A DNA stretch of 64,000 nucleotides from Blasia pusilla (lineage: Eukaryota; Marchantiophyta; Marchantiopsida; Blasiales): positions 29,264,001-29,328,000 of the forward strand of contig CM114272.1 of the NCBI GenBank assembly GCA_050084515.1, read 5' to 3'. Position 1 is the stretch's first letter. The number at the start of each line of letters is the position of its first letter. The notes below the pieces were generated by a model that made no database searches, was not told the origin of the DNA, and worked only from the letters and a program-made list of their open reading frames with translations. Positions 47,317-60,787 of this stretch are shown piece after piece. Position numbers and translations under genes: made by a program.

Positions 47317-50300
47317 TTACTTGTCTTGATTCCAAGCTTCCTCGATGATGGATTCTCTGTGTGCCATAGACAACAGCCGTTGGCCACCACCGTTATTCCA
47401 AGCTCCCCTACTAGATCTGCTTGGCATTCTACTTTCATTCTCAGTTTGTGAGGTTTGACTCCAGGGATTAGGAGGTGGAGGAGGCTCCAAAAATGCAGCT
47501 GCAGATCCATCACCAAGGCGAACTCTCTGAAACTTGGAGGTTTTTTTCTTTCGCTTGTCACTTCCAACAGAGGGTTCAACTTCTTTCACTTCCTCGCCCT
47601 GCTTGAGATTGTCACAAAGTTCACAGCGCACTGCACCTGATTTGTTGACTAGTGTACATCGTTCGCAAGCCCATCTATTTCCCAACATTGCTGAGGAATT
47701 TTCAACGGGCGGAGGGCATGAAGGCTCCTGAATGAGGGGGGGGAAGGCCTTCACCAATACCTGCGGATTCCTGTCCCGTGCAGCAGCGAGTTCATTTAAC
47801 AATGTTCCTTCTGTACCAGGGATACTTTGGGGAGCAGATGAGGATGAACCACCACTCAAATCTGAAATTTTGAACTTGCCCTTAGCTCTTCTATACCCAT
47901 CAGAAGATAAGACTTCGACAACTCCACTTTCAGAAGGTGCTCTTGAAGCACTTGCATCCATGCTGCTGCTTCCCTGATCTGAGGACAAGCCCTTACTACC
48001 AGTGCTTGAGAGGGACCTGTCCACTTCTCTGAGACTAGATGAACTTAAAAATGCACCTGCCAGACCAGGAGGAAGACTTCTAGGATCCACCAAATTGTCC
48101 GAGATCCCCGCAGCATGGGCATTGATCAACTCCTTCCCTTTTCGTGGGTCAGGACACAACCGTGCAAGCTCTGGGACAATATAAGAAAGTCCAAGCCTTG
48201 CAATGTGGACATAATAATCCTTGGAACTCATTTCTCCTTTCCTGAACTTTGCAGAGACATCCTTGAAGTCCGCATACTGCTGCTCATTGCCCTTCAATCC
48301 TACACGGATGCGCTCTACCAAAGCCTTGTTGGCTGCCCGGGTTTCAACAGTCAACTCACTAGCTTGTGCAGTCACCTGGTTAATTTGTCCTGCCACCTGG
48401 TTAGCCATGTTTGATCTTTCCGCTGTAACTCCCTGGTCTGTAGAGGGATTCTCATTGCCAATGCTTGAGCTTCCCCCGCCAGTTGCACCAAGGCTAGCAA
48501 CTGGCGGGGGACCTGGCCCGCCTAATGCAGTTACTAAGGGAGCACGACTAGATTCATCTCTGAACCCAACAATGGTACCCACACCCTCCCGCCAATTTGA
48601 ACTACTGTGTCCTTGGTTACCTCCTAACAGATTGCCTACAGATGATGATGATCTAACTTGACTAGGTGTGGGTCCAGATCTGTGATCTGCAGTGTTCAAC
48701 ACTCGTATTCCACCCCTTCCATTTCCACCATTCCCAATCAATAGTGCTGCCATTGATGCTGGATGATTTTTTGCCTTGGCCCGCCGTCGTGCACTTTTTG
48801 AAGTCCCTGGAAGTGGTGGGAAGGCAGCATCGCCGAGAGCTGAGGGTCCCCCCCCATAAACAGCAGCAAGATACCCTGATGACTCGCTTTCTCCATCAAC
48901 TTGACCGTCAGACTCACCAGCAGGTCCTCTTTCAACAGTGTCATAAGAGGTGCTTGTCCCAGCTCTGTTAAGATTGGAGGCATTACCTGAGGATTCTTGT
49001 ACAGCTTCCTGAAGAGTAGCAGACTCAACAATAGCCCGGACAGCTGCATCTAGATGGTCTGTTCTACCATTTGAAGAATAAGGGTGACCACCGCGACCCC
49101 TGCCACCACGACGATTTGAATAGCCATCCTCTACTGAATCTTGCCCAGTGCGGCGATACTGGAAACTGACAGGTATCTGCAGACAAAACAGAGAGTCGAG
49201 AAAATTACTTCCATTCCAACACAGCAGTGATGAGAAAACGAGCTCTGACACAAAAGTTGTTGTTTGCCACTATATTTTTCACATTAAGCCATGCGTAGTT
49301 CCTGAGAACCTAAAATCACATTCTGGGAATCACCCATATTTGCTCCAGATTGTCGAAGTGTTCTGCCAGGAGCATACAGCTCATGAAATCCCGTCAACAC
49401 TTGCTGATTGTAGACCAAATAATCTCTACTTCATTCACAGATCGGTCAAAGTCTTGCACTTACTGACAATGTTGACATGCAACAGTTCAATTCATATTAG
49501 CAAATGGATTTATCCAAAGCGAAAAGCCTGAGGTTGGTACACATGAAGAACAGGACACACATTTCTATGAATACAAAAAAGATATATTAGTATGAAAATA
49601 ACCACCTGCAAGGCGGCATTTCGTTGTGCCCGTGACATATGTCCACCATGTGTAGTAGCATTGTGTCTCTGCAGACAAAGTAACCAAAGTGATGACCAAA
49701 GCTTCTGAAGAAGAAACCCTCAAATACAAGTAGACCATGTTTACCACTACAAATCCAAAGAGTTGGAGACAAAGGAAAGACTTTCTTGTGAAAAAACAGC
49801 CAAGGGAACCTGATGGATTCAAAGAGTGGCCACTATATAACGATTTCTAATATCACTGAAATACATCTCAAATTTACAAGAGAGACAACATTATAAAAAC
49901 CAAAAGTCACTTAGAAACAGCCAATGCTCCGCTTGCAGGATGTGAGAACAATATCACCAAAGCCCAATAGTGACTCACGCAGGAACTTGAAACATCACGA
50001 ACACTGAAAATTGAAATTTCCCTAGGAGAGGGTAAGGGAGACATCCTTACCTTTAACTCGGCTTCACTTGGAAATACAACAAACTTTTTGGCAAGGCACT
50101 CTGGATGCTCACAGAGAACATGCTCTTGTCGAAAATGAGCCTGCAACCATACTGCTAAATAAGAACCAGGCAACAGTAAAGGAAGCCCAAACATTTCATC
50201 CACCTATGCACAACAATGATACGGTCTCCTTACTGCTGACTGATGCGGTGCTTCTGTGGACATACCCCCCCCCACACACACACACACAACCCGTCCATAC

Positions 50301-53300
50301 ACCAAATACTTTAGAAGAGTCCTAGGAGTAACAGTAGCGCTTGATAGGTCCTTAGGGCGAAGATCCATCACTTGTGCACAGAATCTCCCAGGCCAAGGTC
50401 TGATGATTGGTAAGGCATGCAAGACTTGATAAAATAGAGAGCTTCCGATGCTCCAAATAAACTCAACTCCATTAATGACTATGATGAGTGGAAACTAGTC
50501 ATATGTCCCATCGTAGTGATGGATGAATTTTAGAACATCACCTCTAAATCATCGTAGTTCCGATAGTACTCATAATGACCTGGCCTGGCTCTGCAAACCA
50601 CAAATACATAAGAACAAAAATTGGCCATATCAGTTAACTCCTCATGAATTTAGATCCTGCCATTTTCCTTGAAATTACAACTCTCTTTTTATCTATCCAT
50701 CCAAAGATCATTACCTCGTTGGCTTCAAAGATCTATCAGAGTAACTCCAATCTGGATCCGTGAAGACCACAATCACTGTGGCAAGCACACTTGCCATCTA
50801 GATCTTGAGAAAATCACTAGCGAAGATTTGTGCAATATACAACCACATGCAGCACAGGATAATACTAATTTCCCTGATCCAAGATCTAAAATTGATAGGA
50901 GATTAAACTCCAGTACTAAAGTCATGTTCACAAGCAGAGAGCTAGCCCCTCCACCTGGTCAGTTTACCCTGCCAGTTAGAACTCTCTCTACAAGAATTCT
51001 GCCAGCATCATCAGGCACTTAGCTCACATCACAACACTGTTATGTGTACTATCACAGGCACTCACGTCCTGCCCCTTGATTTTACAGCCACGGACAGATT
51101 TCAAACCCCCAGAGCAGGAATCTGTACATTCTGCAAAATCTGCAAGACAAGTCACATGAACTTCTTCCCTTGACACAGCAGCCACTACCACACGATGCCC
51201 ATTCTAATCAATTTTGAAACCCCTCTTGTGGATATTTCATACAGCTGAATTTGATTCTATATTTATCATTAATTAGAATCTCTCTGTTCCCTCCTCATTT
51301 CTAACTCCTCCGACCCATTCGAAATGATTATAATGTAAAAAAGATTGTGCTAGTATTCAATATCCGCGCAAGGTGGAGAAAAGCTCCTTGCCTTATAGAA
51401 AGTCAAGAGTCTGACGATTACTTTTGTATCTTCTCATGCATGTGGTCATCTATACTAGTAACAGAGGATGGGTTCTTCATTGCCAATAGCCTCCCTGCTT
51501 GACACAAGTCATTTGTGCAGGAAGGAAAAAAAACTCAAATCAAGCACGTTTTTTTGCAGGCAGCTAATTTGGGAGGGTAACCATTACATAGAATTGATTT
51601 TTAACTTCATGCAAAGCACTGATCTTGCACTACTACTATCTTCACATGCATGATTACTTTTATATCTTCACATGCATGTGGTAAATAATCAAAAATAGAC
51701 TCAAGTGAAGAAGGTAATATGTTCAGATATAGACTGCACACTCTATATCTGAACTTCCCAGGTACGCACAGAGTATAGCAAAACACAGGTGCTCTAGATG
51801 TCAAGCTGAATTTTTGCAGAATGACAAGGGAGAAAATCCAATGGATTCAATATTCCTTGCTCCTTCATTGAGTGGTCATATTAAGTGTAGAGACAAGTAG
51901 CTGGCAGGTGATGAATTTGCTACTGAGACCTCTAACCAAAGAGAATGATCTTAGCCATCAAGTCACTTGTACTGGTAGGTCCACCATAAATGCACCAGAC
52001 GCAGGAGGACACAATCCCCAGTTGTGTAGAGGACTTCAACCAGGACTCTGACACACATCCTTTTGATGGATTTGAGATCGGCTGTAGAGACTACCGACAT
52101 CAGGGTCCTCAATCCCTTGCAGAGTACCAGATCTGTTAAGGTCTATAGACTGGCAGATCGCTGCAACAATCACATTACCTGTGGCAAAGCAGTCAGTCTA
52201 ACTTCTGTTGAGTTGCATGTGACCAAATTGGTAAGTGTTCTTGGCACTTCGGGCAGGTTAATTTCTTTAATTACAGTATACTGTCTACAGTGCATGTACA
52301 AACTTGAGCAGAAAATTTGCTGATAGAACAGTCTTTACTTAAGGCCTTCCTCAATCCTACACAGGATATGGCCCAACCGTTGATCCTGAAAAGACCAGAT
52401 AATAGTCTTCAGAGCGATGTTCATCCTACTCCTCTAATGTTCGCTTAATTTAATGACAGACAAGTAAATCCCAAAACCTTCTGCATGATTTGGTCATCGC
52501 CACCAAGGAAACTACATTCTGAAAGATTCGAGGTGGCTAACAAGTCCTGATGGTGAAACATACAAACCTAAATTGTTGCTTGTGTTGTCTACTCGGACCT
52601 TCAGACCATATAGTTCAGCATCTCCAGCATGCCTAAACGACAACCCATCTTCATCATCTTGCATATCTGAGCACAAGCTCAAGGAGGGCCAACTGATTTC
52701 CACGAGCATTGTCATTCGGAATCCATTGGAACTACCGTGGTCCTTCCACATAGTTCAATTATTTGTATTACCCCCAGACCTACCTCCAATACGAAAAGAA
52801 TCCAAGAGAGAAGACTACAGCCTGACTATTGTTTCTTGTGCAGAGGCCCTCTCATGGGAAACCCGCATGAAGAAGCTATTTAACTGCATTTCATAGTTGT
52901 AAAATCCATCAAATCCAGAAAAACCCACCTATGTCGCATTGCATGGTGGATGTGTAAGGTTCAAGGCTGTTGAATGTGAAGTCTATAAAAGGCTTCATTC
53001 AGATCCAAACTTGCGAGCTAAGTAAGAAATCAGGAGGCTTTTTAGATCCTTACTTGCTCTCTAGATGAACATAGAAATTCATACCTCTGACAAATGTGGC
53101 ATGTATAATGCTCCTGGGACATGTGCTGGTAGAGCTCATTGTCTCCATAAAAACGCTTCTTGCAGAAGGCGCACTCTGGATGACCATCAAAGCCCCCTCG
53201 CTCCTCTTCGGTACCATCCACTTCAGAGTTTCCTCTTGACGAGTGCCGGTCCAATTGCGCCTTTGTGTATAGCTTTTGTTCACAAATAAATACCTGCAAA

Positions 53301-54659
53301 AATTCAGACGTCATCAGGTTTCTAATCCCCTGGCAAGATTCAATAGAAACTTAATTTACATCAATCAACTATCTTGGACTGAAATTGGGAACCTACCATC
53401 AAAAATGCAGATTCATGGCTAAAATTTCAAATATCCATGCTTATTAGCCCTCAGCACAGATGTGCAACATGTATGAAACTTGCAACAGTTTTGCAGTCTT
53501 GAGGATTGTACTCCCAAAGCAAGCTACGCCAGATCTCCAGGAGCAATTCTATGGGCCGCATATTTCTAGAATTATACTGTCTTGGTTCATCCAGGCACAG
53601 ACCAGTTACCTTTCTCCCTTCCAAGCACAATTCACACATGAAAACTCTATGCACCGTACATTGATGGCGCCGTAATGTCTCAATATTCTTGAAGATGTGT
53701 CCTTTCTTCATCATCCCCTTAATACCTGGTCCCTCCACAGGAGCATTTTCACACACACTACAATAGAGCCTACACATGGCTTTGATGGTTTTATAGGGCT
53801 CCTCATCGTCAAAGTACGCCTCGACAACATTGTCATACCATAGATTGCCCTCCCCAACATTGCTTCCACTGACTCGACTCTGCAGGGACTTCCAGTCGGT
53901 GACAACCCTTGTGTAGTCACCTAAAGCCTGGAATATGCCAAGGTGATCCAGATCAAAACCACAAAAATCAATGTTAGGCTCCTAAGAGAAAACTGCTTTC
54001 TCTTATGGAGAGAAAGCAGTTTCACTGATGTGATTTCTAATGAGAAAGATGACATGTTTCTTTCACCTCAGATGTGAGAACTCTAGTGAACAATTGAGTG
54101 TTGACGAACAGTCCAAAGGTATATCTGATATACAGGAGTAGCACAGTAATCTTCTTGCCCAACTCAAGAATGATCCTGATTTAATGATAATAGACAGAGA
54201 CAACATTATATTCGTCAAGCTAAAAACAAACCTACAACAACTGTAGATTGTTAGTTCATCAAAGTAGAGAACCATAGACATTCGTTTTAACTTCAAAAAT
54301 CCATCTCCCAACCACTCTGATGTGTACTGGGGGATTCTGTCAGGAACCGCAAAATATGTGGACAACAGTTGTTTCCTCTTTCTCTGCAGGACCATCATAT
54401 TTTGAATTTCTGCATGTCTTAAAAAGAAACCATGACTAAGCACAATCAGAGAACCGTAAGAAGGCGTACAGGGAAGGTCATGAGATTCCACCTTGGTAAC
54501 ATATACAGCCGGGCAATCCTGCTTGCAAATGCAGCAACGTCTATCGTTGAGAACAAACCGAAGACGCACGATACAAGTAAAGCAGACTTCACGGTGCCCA
54601 CAAGGCCCATAACCAATCCACTGTAAAGGCTCCGCACACACAGCACAGCAGTCTTCCAT
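47317..54659 (-). CDS. HEL2: HEL2/ZNF598-type RING E3 ubiquitin ligase, seven exons
   Basis: Sensor of collided ribosomes that ubiquitinates small-subunit proteins to start ribosome-associated quality control; cytosolic (known for the family). Model on the - strand: 54659-54492, 53927-53610, 53293-53085, 50590-50542, 50140-50051, 49668-49606, 49176-47317; 2757 nt, 918 aa, all GT-AG with matching phases. The ATG gives MEDCCAVCAEPLQW. A complete RING is visible (C5, C8, C20, H22, C26, C29, C42, C45). The conserved HEL2 zinc-finger region follows: CRLYCSVCE, HRVFMCELCLEGRK, VFICEQKLYTKAQLDRH, CAFCKKRFYGDNELYQHM, YTCHICQR, YEYYRNYDDLE, HFRQEHVLCEHPECLAKKF, RHNATTHGGHMSRAQRNAAL. Exon 7 (residues 300-918) carries an RGG-like patch, the family's ARLGLSYIVPELARLCPDP segment and a RanBP2-type finger WACERCTLVNKSGAVRCELC (801-820). 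Intron 3 is long (2.5 kb). No defect was seen. Confidence 0.94.
51721..51754. repeat. Perfect 13-bp hairpin in HEL2 intron 3
   Basis: GTTCAGATATAGA (51721-51733), an 8-nt loop, then its exact complement (51742-51754). Confidence 0.92.
53990..54022. repeat. Perfect 14-bp hairpin in HEL2 intron 1
   Basis: AAACTGCTTTCTCT (53990-54003), a 5-nt loop, then its exact complement (54009-54022). It lies 63 bp upstream (in gene sense) of the exon 2 acceptor. Confidence 0.92.
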
Positions 54660-57000
54660 TGTTGAATACAAATATATTGACAGTACCTGAACAGAAAGAC
54701 AAGCTTAGAGTGTACAAAGAGAACCAAGAGCACGTGACCGATGTTACGATGGATAATTCTGTCACAGATGAACACAACTACTTTAACCTGTTATCCGTCA
54801 TTGCATCGCATAATATTCCTAGTGTTCCAGTTTAAGTAATATTCAAGAGTCGTGAGGCTACCAAGGAGTATCTTTGTGGCTTTCTTATCAGTAATGCTCA
54901 GCTACATATGAGAACGGATCTAGCTGTTCCAACCCAACCAGCCTTCAAACCCTAAGGTGTGAAAGGTACAGGCTACCTTAGGGACGAAAAAGGAATTCTC
55001 AGCTTCTTCTGAAAAGGAAAGCGGAAATCCAAAACCCACCATGGCCTTTGTAGTAAAGGGAAAATGTGAGATATCTCCCAACCCAGTCCTAGATGACAGT
55101 CGCTCAGTCTTGATCGGGACACAGTTAGTAATTTGCCTTTTGATTGCTTGTCAGCAACCATAGAAGACTAGGATTGAGCTAATTGGACTCCCATTAGCTC
55201 TCTTTCGAGCATCGCAGCGAGCAGGCTGGACCACCGCGCAAGAAAAACTAACGCACGGCCCAAAATGATCGGACGCGAACGACTAGACACAAACTCGAAA
55301 AAATAATGAAGGAGAGATAGGTGGAGACTCCCTTCAGAAATCCTATTTTGGCTTGCAGTAGAAGAAAGTATCTAAGTACTAAAGTATCTCCCGTCGGTGT
55401 GTAAGGTCCAGGAGAAATTTACTCGGTCCCTTGCAAAGAATGGATGACCCAAATCACTGAATGTGAACTACAACTCAACTCAAAGCCTTACATGAACCAA
55501 ATCGGTGAGCTGCAGCGTATCCTTCCAACCAATCCAGGCAGGCAGGCTATGCTCTAAAGTACAAATGTCTGGAATGCACCAAGTGCTCAAATTTGTCAAC
55601 AAGACTTAGCCTGGCACTACATTAACCTAGATGTTACAAGTTAGACTACAAGAGAGAAACAACGTCCACTGAGCTTTCTCGCTCATCTGGCAGCTTTGGA
55701 AATATGAAGAAGACGAAATTCCGACACATTTCGTAATCTTCTTCCACTGATCAACCTTCACAACGTTTCCAGCCAATTCACAGACCAGAACTTACAGCAA
55801 TTCGAGGGCACGATGTCCAAACAACTGCACGGGTGGTCGTTGTACAGGCTTGCTGCAACTTTTACTCCGGAGTGCAGAGGTAACCCCGATCTAGAAGGTT
55901 TCCAAACAACTGGAGTTAGTCCCTCCGAACGAAACGCCGCAACACTAAAACAAACTCAACCCCCTTTCCTTTCCTATCCCACTCTCGACAACCCGACCAG
56001 CTAGCTAGATACGAATTACCGACACTCAGTCTTTCTTCTCCGGATTTGGACTTCTCCTTCGTAGACTGCAACGCATCTCCACCGCCGATCTCCTCCTTCC
56101 GCCCTCTCCCCACCTCGAGTCCGACCGCCAAACCCTCACCCGTACATTCATTCACTCACCTTCCCCCTGCCACCCGCTCAGCCATCACACATACATTCCC
56201 CAGCGCTCTCGCAACCTCTACCACCCATCCTCCCTCCCTCCCAAGCGAATTCCTCACCACGAGTCAAGCGAAATCGGGCTTTCCCCGTCCGTCTTCCGCG
56301 CTCCGTCCACCGTCCTCTCGGCCGCTTCCTTCCAAGCCCAACGACCGCAATTCCAAGTCTCTCCGCTTCAACCTCTTCCCTCGCTCCCTTTCTCCCCTCG
56401 CCTGTACCTCTGCAGCACTCGTCCACAGATACGTCGTCCGCCCGTGTCCTTCCTCGCTCCGATTCTGCCTCCCTCTCTCTTTCTCCCCTCCTCTTGAGCC
56501 ACTCACTCCAGTCCTCCGCTTCACAAAACTCCCAGCGATTCCTGCCCACCTCCTCTCTCTATCTCTGTGAAGACTCCGGAGCCCTGCAACACCGGAGCCC
56601 AAGAATGTTCACTCCTGCGCTCACTCCTCACGCGAATCTTCTTCGCCCCTTCTCTCCTCTCCTCTCCTCTCCTCCCTCTCCCTCTCCCTCGTCTTCGCCT
56701 CTTCTCACGTGCGCATCAATCGGCTCTCCGTCCGTCACCCGGTCTCCTCCGTCACGATGGTGGACGGTGGCGTGTCACCCTCGCCTCCCACGCTCCGTGC
56801 GGGCATTCCCGTTCGAGCTTTTAACGGGCCCCTCTTTTTTACCATTTAACCCGATCTGTTATCTTATCGGAGACCGGGAATGGGATGTCTCCTTCTCTTT
56901 ATGCGGGCCCGTTCGCCCTTTATTGCCATCATGGTCCGTTTCAGAAGTAAGTTACTGTTTTGGAATCTACAACTGATTCTCCTGTAGGATATTCTTTTCA
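54660..57000 (-). promoter_or_regulatory. HEL2 upstream region, pyrimidine-rich on the + strand
   Basis: Upstream of the start codon in gene orientation. From about 55900 to 56900 the sequence is strongly C/T-rich on the + strand (GA-rich in gene sense), with CTCTC runs near 56655-56690. This is a composition common near plant transcription starts. An AG acceptor-like site shortly upstream of the ATG (near 54690) would allow an intron in the 5' UTR. Open frames here (for example 56046-56570 +) lack ATG starts and are compositional. The exact promoter elements cannot be named. Confidence 0.4.
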
Positions 57001-57310
57001 TGGGTATTATATCCCAGGTGGAAGCCTTTATGGATTATATTTTCCTTGGGATAGTATTCGCTTTGGTGGTTTTTGAGGGTCACATGTTCATGCATTCATG
57101 CTTCTTTTTAACCGTTGGTGGGCAGCCTTTGCCATGTAGGGGACTCATCATGTTGCACACAACAAAAAAAATCTTGTTGCTCGTAGAGGAAAAACTACTT
57201 TCTAGCTGTCGGGAGGATTAAAAACATTTTCTTGTTGCTCGGTTGTCACATGTCAAGTCGAGCAAAGAGGTGTTTGCAATTCAAGAAGGCACTCTCCAAT
57301 AATAATATGG

Positions 57311-57340
57311 ACTAGTAAGAATGCCCGTACGTTGCATCGG
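57311..57340 (-). mobile_element. Decayed Helitron-like 3' terminus on the - strand
   Basis: Read on the - strand, CCGATGCAACGTACGGGC is followed by eight bases and then CTAG|T (57312-57315). The layout and sequence match the terminus at 33529-33558, but the hairpin has mismatches that look like CpG decay. No coding region was found. Confidence 0.4.
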
Positions 57341-57433
57341 CATCAAAATTTAACATAATACAAAATATATATCAGGTCGTGCGTTGCATTGGCATCACAA
57401 TTAGCATAATACAAAATATATATGAGGTTGTGC
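57331..57433. repeat. 52-bp tandem duplication beside the Helitron-like end
   Basis: GTTGCATCGGCATCAAAATT at 57331 recurs with a few changes at 57383, each copy running to TACAAAATATATAT and GGTCGTGC/GGTTGTGC. A third partial copy starts near 57434. Confidence 0.9.
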
Positions 57434-59545
57434 ATTGCATGCGAAACACATAAACTTCCTCCTATATGCCTTTATTGCATGCAGTCGGGTAACGGGATCC
57501 GGGCAAGAAAAACAAACCATGTTCATAACTAAAGATGAAACCCCCCGGAATATTAACATATAGCAGGGCTAGGTGAGGAGGGCAAGTCGACTGCTACGAG
57601 CTATGTGGCTCGGTTGGAGCCTAGCAGAAGGCTGATCTTTTGCCCTTCAGGCAGGCACTCCAATCTCCACCCGGTAGGGAAGCCTGCAAGGAAGCACAGC
57701 AAACGCATAAACCCAAAAAAAACCAAACATGAGTGCGTGGTGTCGTCGCTGACGCTTCTCTCTCTCTCTCTGATATGCACTACAGGCTTTGGTTCGAATT
57801 TCTCACTCGGGCTTTGTTCAGAATATCTTGCTCGGTGTTTGACCCAAACCTTCGCCTAACGAATTTCCTCACCTCCAATTTCTTACTCGTGCTTCTTGTG
57901 GTTCAAGTACCTCGTTGGTAGCTCAAGCACAGGAACTATGCTTCATAACATATCTTCTAGAAGCACAGTCCCATCCAATCTTAAGCAGTATAACGTATAG
58001 GTAGATTATTCACATTTATCAATTACTAGATCATAAACTTGTAGATTAACATGTTATGCACTTCAATTATTGAGCCAAAAAGTTCTCCACACAAAGAAGA
58101 AACTAAATTGATGGTGTGGATAGGAATAAACGAGAAATCTGAGGGAATTTTGAATGGCATTTTTTTCTTGTCACATCACATTCGTTTCACATCTACATCA
58201 TCAATGTGCTCAACTTCCCAATCTAAAAGCCACTAAAAATTAAAAGATGTAGTAACTTACACATCGGCTTGCAACACTTTGACACTGATCTGGAAAAATT
58301 TGAGGCAAACCTGTCCAAATTTGATGCAATGCATATGTTTGAGAATGGATATTCTACAGTGGGCATCTTTTGCATTACCCTCATTGGAAAGCTCGGGCAA
58401 TTACTACGCGACTAACTCAGCTGAAAGGCATGCGAAATAACTACGCGACTAACTCAACTAAAAGCGTGGGCTCTGAGAAAGCGATAACAATTCACTTCAC
58501 CGGTCCATGAACTGACAAAAAATCATTGAATATAAGGGAAGTTCATAGTTCCAAGCGATGAGCCTGATCTTGAGCAACAAGAGATCTCCGTTGCAGAATC
58601 CGTGTGGATTGGGAATGGCTGACACGGCATGAATGAGATGAGCCAAAAAAACACGTAGTCGAGAAAGAAACAATTGAGCAACCTGAGCCTGAGCAACCTG
58701 TAGTTGATTTCACATGCACCTCCTCCAACTTCTCAAATCGCCTCCAAAGGGCAAAAGTGCAGGAACCTCACTACCACAGCTTCAGGGAATAATGCGTCTC
58801 CTTCACTCCTCGAGCTTCTTTCACCACTTTCAATTTAACGCTACCTCCAATTTCTTCAACATCTCCCCTCTAAATTAGAGAACCCATAGAACCCAGATGA
58901 TTTATTCGCATTCCAAAAGCTTCTTTGGTTCTAGGTGTCTTACTGAGACTTGTTACTTCAAAAATACTTCAATTGTATTATTGTTCGGATAGATGTCCGT
59001 GTAAATCAAATCAAATTCAAATATAGGGTTGCCAAAAGAGACACTTTGCAGAGGTTGAAAATTTGAATCTGGATGGAGCCACGGGCGCGGTATGACCTCC
59101 ATAAGGTTTTGCAGAAAAACCTTTCCGCAACTAAACAGCAGGAGTCCTCCCCGCCTCTTGTGCGGCATATGCTCTGCTCCATCTCCAACGGAGCCCAACC
59201 ATGGACACGAGGAAGGATACGGGTAGAGGGCAGGGTGGAGCGGAGTATGAGGCAAGCGAGGAAGAGAGGGGAGGGGTGAGAAAGGAGAGGCGGTGCAAGG
59301 CGAGCAAGGGAGGGGAGGGGAAGTAGGGGATATAGCGTTCTAGGTCTAAACTGTTTCACAAACAGCAAAATAGAGGTTTAGGCTAGAAGATCATGACACA
59401 AGTTTTTTTCTCGTAGGTCATAGTGAATACGAGAGGTTCTTGTAACTTGAGTGCTCTTGTTGGTTATAGGTGATGGGACCCACTGGGGAAACTTTGATGA
59501 CCACAAAAGCCAGAGGAGGTCACAAGATTGCCTTCAAGGCACAAA

Positions 59546-59604
59546 GCGAGGGAGAGAGGGGAAGGGAAGCGAGGGAGGGGAGGGGAGGGGAGGGGAGGGG
59601 AGGA
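59546..59604 (+). repeat. G-rich (GGGGA)n tract
   Basis: Repeated GAGGGGAGGGG units give at least six runs of four G on the + strand, enough for intramolecular G-quadruplexes in principle. Confidence 0.85.
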
Positions 59605-59766
59605 AAATTCTAATGCAGTAGCTGCTGCTCATTCTACTGCAGAGGAGCCACAGTAACATCGCTTACTTGGAAGTAGCAAGTTTCAATTAGAGAAATGTGG
59701 GGCCACTCCTTCAATCGCCAGCTCCAAACTGTCCGCGAGAGGAGGAATTCGGGAGCGAGCGCCAGC

Positions 59767-59768
<2 letters not shown>

Positions 59769-59829
<61 letters not shown>
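59769..59829. repeat. (CT)n microsatellite, ~30 units
   Basis: Uninterrupted dinucleotide run of 61 bp, the longest simple repeat in the window. Confidence 0.97.
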
Positions 59830-59832
<3 letters not shown>

Positions 59833-59837
59833 GAATC

Positions 59838-60787
59838 AATGGACCGTTCATTAAATCGGGAAGAGGCTGAAATTTGGACTTGCGAAGCTTCGAGTACTCG
59901 GATTCGGCAAGCCATGATGAAAAATCTGGAGGCTGCTAAAAATTCCATAGTAGCAACTACTGCTCCTTCATCCACTCCTTCAATCTTCAGGAGATTTCTG
60001 CCCTTGAAGATCCTCCTCTAGGCCACACACCCATGGATCGTAGCGCTAGATGGCTTCTTGGCAGACAATGGGATACTACTCCGGAATGTCCTAGGAGCGC
60101 TACGAATTGGATCGCAGCTTTGAGTCTTGCGTAACAAGCTGAAATTCGGACCCACATAACTTTGGCAATGAGATTCTACAAGCCATGAGAAGATTCGTAG
60201 AATGTTGAGTCTCATGAAGGAAAGCAATCACTACAAATGTGCGGAAGCAAAGAATCCGCCTTCACAAAATTCCTCGCAGAAACCTCTGATTTTGGGAGAA
60301 ACAGTAGACAATTGCAAACCTGCGAGAAAGCGCTTTTCTGACAGAGGCCTCTATAAGAAATTTTCTTACCCGATTCCTCAAAATCTCTCGGGAGACAAAC
60401 GTAAAATGCATCCATTAGCGTCGACCGCTCAGACAAACCACCTAAGAAGTATCCCGTCCCACAAGTCTGACAAAGTTTGAGGTTCAAAATCTGGAAATCA
60501 TATGGATCGCGACAAACCGCATCCAATCAAAGACAAAGGAAGCGACTATGAAAACCATGACCGACGTCTCAATGAGCGAAATCAACCACTCACTCACAAA
60601 ATTGCGGTTTCTTCCCACGATCAACGTCGAGGGAAAAGAGAATTCAGAGCTAGGTTCTCCTGTAAGCCAAAAATGCGTAAGGAAAATGCAATGGCAATGT
60701 TGTGCTCTCCATAATTCTATCGTTAAGGGAATGCCCTCAAGGTCTCGGATTCCAACACCGGAATCCACAACCATCAATCTCATCTAA
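59838..60787 (+). pseudogene. Possible hypothetical gene or relic, unknown family
   Basis: Several protein-like + strand frames follow one another: ..STRIRQAMMKNLEAAKNS (to 60021), MDRSARWLLGRQWDTTPECP (from about 60032), an ATG-started 92-codon frame at 60202-60480 (basic; SQKPLILGETVDNCKPARKR), and 60548-60787 ending KGMPSRSRIPTPESTTINLI. They are in different frames with stops between them. Splicing could join them, but I could not find a consistent set of splice sites. It may be an unrecognised low-complexity gene or a relic. The evidence is composition only. Confidence 0.25.

Larger units (their letters stand above)
57434..59837. other. Spacer with microsatellites, no supported gene
   Basis: Short open frames only, of no known family. 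It contains a CT run near 57757-57771, a G-rich (GGGGA)n tract at about 59570-59602 and a long (CT)n microsatellite at 59769-59829. A similar G-rich stretch lies near 59262-59330. Confidence 0.5.

Noticed and set aside
47732-48661. Open frames on the + strand inside the HEL2 region
   Set aside because: They are antisense shadows of HEL2 exon 7, which is in frame and conserved on the - strand.
56046-56570. 174-codon Pro/Ser-rich frame
   Set aside because: It starts at TTG and lies in a C/T-rich tract; the composition explains the absence of stops.
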